This document shows positions 47,285 to 53,527 of a stretch of DNA of 53,527 nucleotides, piece by piece. Numbering within the stretch: position 1 is the first letter of the stretch; the number at the start of each line of letters is the position of its first letter. The translations under genes and the position numbers were made by a program. Below the pieces are notes generated by a model. The model was not told where the DNA came from. It saw only the letters and a program-made list of their open reading frames with translations, and did not search any database. This DNA is from Caldilinea sp. CFX5 (GTDB taxonomy: Bacteria; Chloroflexota; Anaerolineae; Caldilineales; Caldilineaceae), in the NCBI GenBank assembly GCA_021405325.1, contig QWII01000065.1, forward strand, positions 1-53,527. The letters run 5' to 3'.

Positions 47285-47552
47285 AAATCTCTTCTAGCAT
47301 GGGCAGAAGGGTTGGATCATCGGCAAAGATGCCAGCGGTTGCCAACCAATGATCGGCGGCAGCAGAAGGCGCGTCGCCTGTGGGAATGTCCATATAGACG
47401 ATTTCCGTACGCTTGACATGCTCCAACAGCGCTTCCTGAATCAGGCGTAACACTTCCGACCGCGAAGAGGCGATCTTCGTTAGTGTCGGCACCGTTAAGA
47501 CGGAGGCTTGGTAACGACCATTTTGTTGTTCGATCTGAACTGCGTAGCGCAT
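47262..47552 (-). CDS. HicB-like/VapB-hybrid antitoxin
   Basis: A 96-residue protein. The N-terminal ~60 residues (MRYAVQIEQQNGRYQASVLT, then VPTLTKIASSRSEVLRLIQE) have the partial RNase H-like pattern of HicB antitoxins. The last 33 residues (ADHWLATAGIFADDPTLLPM, then LEEIYAERDRE) are the same toxin-binding tail as in the antitoxin at 45864. The start was chosen at MRYAVQ because GGAGG lies eight bases upstream. It precedes and overlaps the interrupted VapC gene. Confidence 0.85.
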   Translation of the reverse strand: MRYAVQIEQQNGRYQASVLTVPTLTKIASSRSEVLRLIQEALLEHVKRTEIVYMDIPTGDAPSAAADHWLATAGIFADDPTLLPMLEEIYAERDRE

Positions 47553-47659
47553 ACGTATATCCTCCCTGATCCGCCAACCCATACGCGTCTATTGTACAGG
47601 GGTGGGGTGAAAAGGACAAACTGGAGGACGCAAATAATAGACTCCCCGGCTGCTGGTCA

Positions 47660-47793
47660 AACACAACAACGGATGAGGGCGGCAGCGGATGTTTGCAGGA
47701 GCAACCGATGCTTCGATACAAAAACCTTCAGTTGTGCGACCAACTTGTCAAGCCTGCAAGCATCCGCTGCCGCCTTAATCCGTTGTTGTGTTC
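47660..47793. repeat. Long palindrome of the AACAACGGAT family
   Basis: AACACAACAACGGATGAGGG plus CGGCAGCGGATG faces GCATCCGCTGCCGCCTTAAT plus CCGTTGTTGTGTT. The centre (GTTTGCAGGAGCAACC, CTTCAGTTGTGCGACC, CAACTTGTCAAGCCTGCAA) matches the copy at 46545 closely. Confidence 0.9.
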
Positions 47794-47955
47794 CCTTTCA
47801 ACTGAAACACCGTCGGCTCGACCGGTTCCGGCTCGACCAAACGGATGCGGAAGACGACGACGGTGTATGTTGCCCGGCGTTGGGCAGGGTGAAGGTGGTG
47901 GAGGTCGATTCGGAGGTGCCGAGATCGGCTTGGCGGAAGAGTTTATGATGCCAAG
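47776..47955 (-). pseudogene. Gene-terminus fragment C
   Basis: The frame LFRQADLGTSESTSTTFTLP plus NAGQ is followed by a one-base shift, then YTVVVFRIRLVEPEPVEPTV, then FQLKGNTTTD and a TAA inside the palindrome at 47660-47793. This is the longest of the three fragments. It suggests a secreted beta-sandwich protein end, possibly of the pre-peptidase C-terminal type, but no identity is claimed. Confidence 0.65.
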
Positions 47956-48001
47956 TTAATATGGCGTGATTTGGTGCCACCACCGCTCTCTTTGGGAATC
48001 C

Positions 48002-49306
48002 TTAATTTCTCATGACTGAAAATTCCATGAAATCAGCACTGAAGCTGTTGTTGTTATCTGTTCCTGTATTTACGTATAAGTGTACGTATACTGTCTCCGG
48101 CATTGGCACATTTACACTTTCGTGTAAAAGTGTCCATGATTTTGCATCACTACTATAATCCATCTGGAAATCGTAGCCTCGCCTAGTAAGTCTAAGATAT
48201 ATTTGTTTTGTTGCATTTGTGATACTAATATTGTCAGTGGGCCTCCCATTTAGCATAGTTGCATATCCCAGTAATTGACCATTACCATATCCCCTGAACA
48301 TACGAATCCATGAGTCAGAATCTATAGCTGTCGAACGAACCCCTAAACCTGCAAAATCATGATTTCGTTTTGGATCTATTTCCAAACGCACCTGGGCGGT
48401 AAAATCACCTGAAACCGTATACAGAATCATTGGAATACTATCTACTATATCCCATAGTTGTGTGTGTGGTCCAGAGTGTATTGTTAGCTTACCACCAGTA
48501 TGATCCAATTCATACTTACTCAATGATGATGTACCTGAAATCCATGACAAATCAGTATTCAGTTCACCATTGTCATCTACAAAGGAAATCATCCCATTTT
48601 GTTCAGAAGTATCGCCTACTGAATTTATATCACGCATCTGACTATTGTTAGCCCCAGCTGCATTCTTTATAATTGTACTTTCTAAATACGCGGTCACTTC
48701 TACTGGAACCACGTATCCTTCAAAATTTGCACAATAAGTCTGTGTATCAGAGATAAAACCACTCTCCGAATAGCTCACCTTTTGCACTAATTGCAGAAGA
48801 CTCTCATTATCCGTCCCTTTGAGCTTAGGGTTATACTCAACCAGCGATTGGATCACCGCCTCTTCTTTCACATACGTAATGAGTTGAGCAGTGGTCATAT
48901 CTTTATCGGCATCGCAATACTTCTTTTCCAGCTTTTCTGGGTTGAATTGGGCCATATCCTCGTCTGTGACGTAGGCATGGATAGTGACACAGACCTCGGC
49001 AAAGCCCTTGCCGTTAAAGAACTCGGCGTTTCCCTCCACCCGCACAAAGCCAATCGATGAGGTACGAATTTGATCGCTGGTGACCACAAAGTTTTCAACG
49101 GCAGTGGAAGCCACGATCATTTCGCCAAAGAGTTCGTTGATGACTTCGCGCTTGGCCGTTGCCAGCAGATCGGCTTGAATCTCGTCAACGTCTTGATAGC
49201 CGACGGCAAGCTTACAGATGGTTTTCTCGACATTATCGGCTGCAAGAACAGAAGATGGCAGTGCAGAAATCAGCAAGGAGAAAATTAGAATGATGGTTCG
49301 CTGCAT
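48002..49306 (-). CDS. Secreted protein: LPP20-like module plus DUF1349-like beta-sandwich
   Basis: A 434-residue exported protein. A signal peptide (TIILIFSLLISALPSSVLA) is followed by a module of about 185 residues with four Cys, nearly all shared with the protein at 49412 (VINELFGEMIVASTAVENFV, then a GFAEVCVTI strand, then EKLEKKYCDADKDMTTAQLI). The helix-strand order resembles LPP20/FlgT-like domains. The C-terminal ~200 residues (GDFTAQVRLEIDPKRNHDFA, then GLGVRST, YDFQMDYSSDAKSWTLLHES) look like a DUF1349/concanavalin-type carbohydrate-binding sandwich. Probably a cell-surface or secreted binding protein. AAAGG precedes the ATG. Base composition is more A/T-rich than the left part of the window. 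Confidence 0.75.
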   Translation of the reverse strand: MQRTIILIFSLLISALPSSVLAADNVEKTICKLAVGYQDVDEIQADLLATAKREVINELFGEMIVASTAVENFVVTSDQIRTSSIGFVRVEGNAEFFNGKGFAEVCVTIHAYVTDEDMAQFNPEKLEKKYCDADKDMTTAQLITYVKEEAVIQSLVEYNPKLKGTDNESLLQLVQKVSYSESGFISDTQTYCANFEGYVVPVEVTAYLESTIIKNAAGANNSQMRDINSVGDTSEQNGMISFVDDNGELNTDLSWISGTSSLSKYELDHTGGKLTIHSGPHTQLWDIVDSIPMILYTVSGDFTAQVRLEIDPKRNHDFAGLGVRSTAIDSDSWIRMFRGYGNGQLLGYATMLNGRPTDNISITNATKQIYLRLTRRGYDFQMDYSSDAKSWTLLHESVNVPMPETVYVHLYVNTGTDNNNSFSADFMEFSVMRN

Positions 49307-49406
49307 GATGCTGTGCCTTTCGCAAAAGATACAAATGTTTCCACGCTAACGATGTCTGAATAAGAGTGTGTCTTAGGCTTAGACAGTAAGGCTGATTTTG
49401 CGTAAT

Positions 49407-49424
49407 GCAAGCTATTTAGCTTGC
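49407..49424. repeat. Short palindrome at the LamG-protein stop
   Basis: GCAAGCTATTTAGCTTGC is a perfect palindrome with a two-base loop. The TAG stop of the minus-strand gene (49412-49414) lies in it. Confidence 0.7.
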
Positions 49425-50755
49425 TCACTATTGTCCGCATTGAAAAGGGTTTGCACCTCCGCCGATGTCAAAGCACGATTATAAAGAGCAGCTTCGTCGA
49501 TTACACCTGTAAAGTTAGACCAACCACCGTTGGTGCCTACCCAGTTTGTTGTAAATCCAGTTCCAAACTGGTATTTATAACTGCTATTATAGGCAATTTG
49601 TACGTGATCGGTATTGCCTATGGACAAGCCATCAAGAAAAATTGTTTGTGCAATACCATCGTAGACTACAGCAAGGTGATGAAAAGTATTATCGTTGACC
49701 ACATTAGGACTAGTCAGTGGATCACCTTTCCGCCAAAACATCTCAACACGTAATTTGCCATCTGTTCCTATATAAATAGCGGGGACGTATTTATCGCTGA
49801 CATTGTCATACGGTTCTAATGCCTGTTGGCCTAGTATAACACCCTGAGCGCTAGTCTTGAACCATATTGCAAAGCTAAAGGGTGTGGTGCTAGTGCCGCT
49901 GGTTGGATAAACAAAAGTGTTGCTTGGCAAGGCGACATAATCATCAATTCCGTCAAATTTTAGAGCTTTGCCCTGAATCCCATCAATAAAAGTAGGGTTG
50001 CCTTGAATGCTCCCGTTATAACCATTGCCTGATTCATCCTTTGCACTTTCATCATCAAAACTATAGTAAGCCACCAAACCTTCAAGCTTGGGAGAAGCCT
50101 CAACCTCTACGACAGGTTCAGTCTCTAAAAATGCCATCACTTCAACCGGCACCACCTGACCTTCAAACTTTGCGCAATAAGTCTGTGTATCAGAAATGAA
50201 TCCACTTTCCAGGTAGGTTACCTTTTGCATCAATTGCAGCAAGCTCTCTTTATCAGCACCTTTCAGTTTCGGATCATATTCGACGAGCGCTTGAATGATT
50301 GCTTCATCTTTCACATAGGCAATCAACTGTGTTGTGGTCATATCATCATCGGCGTCACAGTACTTCTTTTCCAATCGTTCTGGGTCAAACTTGGCGAGAT
50401 CCTCTGCCGTCACATAGCCCTCAATCGTTACACACACCTCGGCAAAATCTTTGCCATTGTGAAAATTGGTATTACCATCTACGCGCACAAAGCCAAGCGA
50501 TGAGGTCTGAATCTGATCTTTGGTCACGACAAAGTTTTCAACTGCCGTGGAAGCGATAATAAACTCACCAAAGAGTTCGTTGATCACCGCTTTCTTGGCA
50601 TTGTTGAGCAGGTCGAGTTTCAGGTCGTCAATACTTTCATAGGCAATGCCTTGGGTGCAATAGGTCTTCTCGATCACGTCATCCGCAGCTTGCATGGGGG
50701 CTGCCGGTAGGAACAAAGAGAACAGCAAGAAAATGAGGGACAAGGGGTGTTTCAT
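49412..50755 (-). CDS. Secreted protein: LPP20-like module plus LamG domain
   Basis: A 447-residue exported protein. After the signal peptide (PLSLIFLLFSLFLPAAPMQA) comes the same four-Cys module as in the protein at 48002. The C-terminal ~210 residues form a LamG/concanavalin-like domain (LVAYYSFDDESAKDESGNGY, then ALKFDGIDDYVALP, HHLAVVYDGIAQTIFLDG and FTGVIDEAALYNRALTSAEV), likely to bind glycans. The pair at 48002 and 49412 looks like a duplication followed by swapping of the C-terminal sandwich. The start was chosen for the AGGAG site and signal peptide. The stop lies in a short palindrome. Confidence 0.85.
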   Translation of the reverse strand: MKHPLSLIFLLFSLFLPAAPMQAADDVIEKTYCTQGIAYESIDDLKLDLLNNAKKAVINELFGEFIIASTAVENFVVTKDQIQTSSLGFVRVDGNTNFHNGKDFAEVCVTIEGYVTAEDLAKFDPERLEKKYCDADDDMTTTQLIAYVKDEAIIQALVEYDPKLKGADKESLLQLMQKVTYLESGFISDTQTYCAKFEGQVVPVEVMAFLETEPVVEVEASPKLEGLVAYYSFDDESAKDESGNGYNGSIQGNPTFIDGIQGKALKFDGIDDYVALPSNTFVYPTSGTSTTPFSFAIWFKTSAQGVILGQQALEPYDNVSDKYVPAIYIGTDGKLRVEMFWRKGDPLTSPNVVNDNTFHHLAVVYDGIAQTIFLDGLSIGNTDHVQIAYNSSYKYQFGTGFTTNWVGTNGGWSNFTGVIDEAALYNRALTSAEVQTLFNADNSEQAK

Positions 50756-50902
50756 GAGTTTCTCCTCTTGAATAGATGATACAAGCGTATACGTGACAAA
50801 GCGATTTGGCAATCTTCTGGGAAGCTTAACCCGACACATTCACACGAACGATCAAGCTTCCTGAAAGATGATTGACTAACAATAGTACGCAAATGTTGGC
50901 AC

Positions 50903-52351
50903 TTACTCAGGGATTTCTACCACATATTCAACTGTTACCTGCGCTTCACCAGTGGTGTTATCATAACTTTGGCTGATGACTGTGCCGGAGCGTACTCGAG
51001 TACGTATTATTTCTTCCCGGATCCGATCTGTCTGTACTTCACCTTGGTCAACAATCGTGACTGAATCTAAATCAGCGCCATCACGCCAGAGTACCAGGTT
51101 GCGATTGGCATCTTTTTGAGCAGCAAGCAGCGCGCTCTGTTTGCGACGTGCTTCATTCGTTTGGCTTTCACTGGCAAACCCTACACCGATCATGATGACG
51201 CGAACCTGAACCGTTGGCTGTGGTGTGACGGTAGGTTCAGGTGTTGGCGACGCCGTTGCGGTTGGTGTCGGCGTTGGTGACAATGGCTGCAAAAGAATTC
51301 GACCGATGCTGCGCTCGGCTCCCAACTCCACTGGCAAAAGCTGGTAATCGTAGCCTGCTGCTTCGATGGCAATAGTGCCAACAGACCTTTCTTTTGTGGG
51401 CGCAAATTCAAAGACAAAGAAGCCACGTGTATCGGAATAACTCACACGGTATTCACCGGCCTCATCAAAAACCAGCAGCACTTCGGTGCTGCCAATGCCT
51501 CTGTTGGTCTGTTGATCAACAATCCGACCCGAAAACTTGACCAGCTTTGCCGATGATTCAGGTTGTTCAGGATAAGTGCTGGAAAATGCAAGCGCCAAGC
51601 TCGGCTCCATTGCAGATAGCGCCGTCAACCCTTGCTTGACCTGTGGCAAAGTAACAGGCTGTAACTGCACATCCGACCAGGGAATTGCCCAACTTCGGTT
51701 GACTGTGCCGCCGCGCAAGCCGCCATTGCCGACACCAACCAGACGGTTTTCTGGATCAAACAGGGGTGCGCCGGAGTGGCCGGGTAAGAGTTGCGCTTGT
51801 AAATTTAACACAGTAATGGTCAAGGCCGGACTATGGCGCAATCGCAGGGCATCGGTTTCTTCTGGGTCGGGAATAATTGCATCCAGTGGTTCAAGATCAC
51901 GAACCAGTAGATTGCTTTCGACATCTTGTGCATCCAACCCCAGCGGGTAGCCAGTAATGGACAATGGCGTGGTCAAGATTGCACTGGCGGTCAGCGTAGA
52001 GAGGGCCAGACCATCGCTGGTTCTTTGGGCCAGTTCTGGTGACACAAGCAGGGCAATGTCACGTTCAATATCCACCTGCACAATGTCCAGATCGTTGAAA
52101 ATCTCCTGCCCATTATCGGCAACGGCGCTGATAGTTTGACAATCTGCCACGCCATGTAAGGCCGTCACAATGCCGACCGTACCCTGCACCCGAAAACCGG
52201 TCTGGCGTCGATCGACAGGGTCAAAGGTGCAGTTGCCAATTTTTAGCCGATAGACATAGGGAACAGCCGTTGTGCTATTGCTCTGGGCGAATGCCAATCC
52301 GGCCCACAGCGCAAGGTACAGCACAATGACTACGGTGCCGAGTCGACGCAT
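50903..52351 (-). CDS. Secreted trypsin-like protease with LPP20-like C-terminal module
   Basis: A 482-residue exported protein. The signal peptide is MRRLGTVVIVLYLALWAGLA plus FAQ. A chymotrypsin-fold protease domain has His in VTALHGVADCQ, Asp in VDIERDIALLV and Ser in LLPGHSGAPLFDP, so the triad looks intact. A carboxypeptidase-regulatory-like sandwich follows (GRIVDQQTNRGIGSTEVLLV, then DTRGFFVFEFAP). After a TPTPT linker, the last ~95 residues (ARRKQSALLAAQKDANRNLV, then IRTRVRSGTVISQ and GEAQVTVEYVVE) have the LPP20-like pattern, related to the module of the two proteins that follow. GGAGG precedes the ATG, which overlaps the upstream gene by 22 bases. Confidence 0.85.
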   Translation of the reverse strand: MRRLGTVVIVLYLALWAGLAFAQSNSTTAVPYVYRLKIGNCTFDPVDRRQTGFRVQGTVGIVTALHGVADCQTISAVADNGQEIFNDLDIVQVDIERDIALLVSPELAQRTSDGLALSTLTASAILTTPLSITGYPLGLDAQDVESNLLVRDLEPLDAIIPDPEETDALRLRHSPALTITVLNLQAQLLPGHSGAPLFDPENRLVGVGNGGLRGGTVNRSWAIPWSDVQLQPVTLPQVKQGLTALSAMEPSLALAFSSTYPEQPESSAKLVKFSGRIVDQQTNRGIGSTEVLLVFDEAGEYRVSYSDTRGFFVFEFAPTKERSVGTIAIEAAGYDYQLLPVELGAERSIGRILLQPLSPTPTPTATASPTPEPTVTPQPTVQVRVIMIGVGFASESQTNEARRKQSALLAAQKDANRNLVLWRDGADLDSVTIVDQGEVQTDRIREEIIRTRVRSGTVISQSYDNTTGEAQVTVEYVVEIPE

Positions 52352-53025
52352 AAGACCTCCCCGACAATGGTCGCCAGTTTGACGGTATCGGTAATAATCG
52401 TAGGCAATTGGCGAAAGGGTATAACCTTTGACGAAGCAACCTCTGTTGCCAGCGCCGTGTAGCTCCCCTTGGTGATTAAGTTTTGCCATGCTACGCACTC
52501 ATCTGGACTGGCGGTGGCAAAAAGAACGGAATCTGTGGCGCTCGGTGCTTGATTGGACAGTACAGGGGACGGTGCCGGTGGCGGCAAATTGACTCGGCTC
52601 GCGAAATATTTGTTTACCACGTCCTGCTGATCCAACCCCAAATCAACCCATTGTTGAATCTCTTCTTTGAGAGAAAGGGTCGGTGGTGGCGAGGGCGGGG
52701 TAGGGCTTAACCAATTGTTGGTACGCACTGCGATCCCCATAACCGTCCCTACTAATAAACCAGCTACCAACCAGGCCAGAGGAACCGGGGTAACATTCCT
52801 CAAGAGGCGTCTAAGCGTAGCTGGTGAACTTTCTGAATTGAGAAATTCTTCTTTCACCCCACTTAAGGCTGCGATAATAGTTGCGACAGAACCTGTGAGT
52901 GTCGTAATCACAATCGACACCACCGGCGAGACCGACAAGCCTGCCAGCCAGCCAATGCCAAACCCCGTCACCACCAGGGCGAAGGGTAGGTCCGCACGCG
53001 TTTGCTTTGAGCCGGAGTCACTCAT
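52330..53025 (-). CDS. Membrane protein of unknown function, operon partner of the protease
   Basis: A 231-residue protein with three hydrophobic segments in its first 105 residues (ALVVTGFGIGWLAGLSVSPV; VVSIVITTLTGSVATIIAAL; PLAWLVAGLLVGTVMGIAV). A Pro-rich stretch (SPTPPSPPP) leads to a soluble C-terminal half of about 120 residues with two Cys (DECVAWQ, GEVLCVDS) and no recognised domain. The GVKEEFLNSESS loop is polar. The gene overlaps the protease start by 22 bases, so they are coupled; it may anchor or sense for the secreted proteins. A perfect consensus promoter lies ~140 nt upstream. Confidence 0.75.
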   Translation of the reverse strand: MSDSGSKQTRADLPFALVVTGFGIGWLAGLSVSPVVSIVITTLTGSVATIIAALSGVKEEFLNSESSPATLRRLLRNVTPVPLAWLVAGLLVGTVMGIAVRTNNWLSPTPPSPPPTLSLKEEIQQWVDLGLDQQDVVNKYFASRVNLPPPAPSPVLSNQAPSATDSVLFATASPDECVAWQNLITKGSYTALATEVASSKVIPFRQLPTIITDTVKLATIVGEVLCVDSAP

Positions 53026-53167
53026 ACGATCTATGCTCTTTTCTCTATGCAGTCTGTTTGATTACGGAAAAGACGCGCACCAGCGTGGTGCAAGAGGAAC
53101 GTCACCTGTCGGCAATGACAGGCAAACCATTAGTTAACTTAGAAATGTGTAATTGCTGTTAATGGCT

Positions 53168-53196
53168 ATTATAAGGAGAATGTTGGTAGCTGTCAA
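53168..53196 (-). promoter_or_regulatory. Perfect consensus sigma-70 promoter of the secreted-protease operon
   Basis: On the minus strand TTGACA (53191-53196) and TATAAT (53168-53173) are 17 bases apart. It lies directly after the terminator of the gene at the window edge and drives the gene at 53025. Confidence 0.88.
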
Positions 53197-53210
53197 CCCT
53201 TGCGAATCGC

Positions 53211-53251
53211 AAAAAGAGCAATCACCAAGCATTACGCATGATGATTGCTCT
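53211..53251 (-). terminator. Rho-independent terminator of the window-edge gene
   Basis: AGAGCAATCA pairs with TGATTGCTCT around a 17-base loop and is followed on the minus strand by TTTTTGCG. It lies 22 nt after the stop at 53273. Confidence 0.88.
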
Positions 53252-53272
53252 ATCTCACTGGCCTACGGACGA

Positions 53273-53527
53273 TTAGGCAGCCAGATTGATTATAACGCGC
53301 ACGTTGTTGATCAGGATTTGGTTGTTCTGGACATTGACATAGGGTGTAGCCTGGAGCGTTGAGTTGTCAACATCTAAGTTCAATTGCAAGGCTTTGCCTA
53401 CCACATGCGCTTCTAGTGTTACCAAAGTTTCTCCGCCTTCGAGTGTTGTCGGCACGAAGGGGAGTGCCAACAATTCTCCCGTACTATGAAGGGGATCTTC
53501 GGCGGGGGAAGGGTGCCTGGTTTGCTG
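53273..53527 (-). CDS. C-terminal end of an unknown protein (5' end outside window)
   Basis: The frame is open to the right edge of the window; the TTG at 53473 is only an internal codon. The visible 84 residues begin QQTRHPSPAEDPLHSTGELL and then show beta-strand patterning (LPFVPTTLEGGETLVTLEAH; ALQLNLDVDNSTLQATPYVN; QILINNVRVIINLAA). No family is recognised. The strong terminator just after it, and the separate promoter for the next gene, show it is not part of the protease operon. Confidence 0.7.
   Translation of the reverse strand, partial: QQTRHPSPAEDPLHSTGELLALPFVPTTLEGGETLVTLEAHVVGKALQLNLDVDNSTLQATPYVNVQNNQILINNVRVIINLAA

Overview
The window reads as a bacterial chromosome segment, most likely from the Chloroflexota (Anaerolineae or Caldilineae grade). 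That assignment is an inference. It rests on moderately GC-rich coding, secreted proteins with Thr/Pro-rich (TPTPT-like) stalks, a pseudoreceiver-DUF309 protein, an FTR1 iron permease beside an EfeO/imelysin-like lipoprotein, an ETF-type membrane Fe-S oxidoreductase, and many intergenic repeats. No rRNA, phage or plasmid genes are visible.

Layout. 1-2.1 kb: the 3' end of a repeat-containing protein, then a subtilisin-like protease. 2.3-8.2 kb (minus): carboxymuconolactone-decarboxylase-like protein, small unknown, PhyH dioxygenase, secreted beta-helix protein, class III aminotransferase. 8.5-11.9 kb (plus): anchored SH3b/beta-propeller protein and a multipass membrane protein, convergent with an RpiR/SIS regulator. 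13.4-15.5 kb: polysaccharide deacetylase lipoprotein and pseudoreceiver-DUF309 protein. 15.7-21.5 kb (minus): lactonase plus a peptide/nickel-type ABC importer without ATPase, then an SDR dehydrogenase. 22-25.4 kb (plus): a sugar ABC importer (binding protein and two permeases, again no ATPase). 25.5-34.9 kb: two orphan OmpR-type response regulators, Ser/Thr dehydratase, tRNA-Thr, EF-P, RuvA, RuvC, YebC, CTP synthase and an acetyltransferase. 35-36 kb: a decayed RelE/HTH/DUF433 locus. 36.1-44.2 kb (minus): Fe-S oxidoreductase, CbiR-like cobamide enzyme, FTR1 permease, EfeO-like lipoprotein, CobS and cytochrome b561, which is an iron and cobamide theme. 44.5-48 kb: an accessory island with an intact two-gene antitoxin/PIN-like pair, two modular VapB-like antitoxins whose VapC partners are broken, and repeated fragments of a gene terminus. 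48-53.5 kb (minus): a secreted protein cluster (three proteins sharing a putative LPP20-like module, one fused to a trypsin-like protease) read from a consensus promoter.

The most striking non-coding feature is that almost every intergenic gap holds a long, near-perfect palindrome. Many are built from short tandem units facing their own reverse complement. At least ten genes have their stop codon inside or directly against such a palindrome, and several palindromes with different stems share one loop. A separate MITE-like family (three core copies plus one ends-only copy) is also present, and one copy supplies the start codon of the frameshifted RelE gene. The best candidates for undescribed biology are this stop-codon-associated palindrome system, the antitoxin/PIN pair at 44.5-45.8 kb, and the secreted protease/LamG cluster at the right end.
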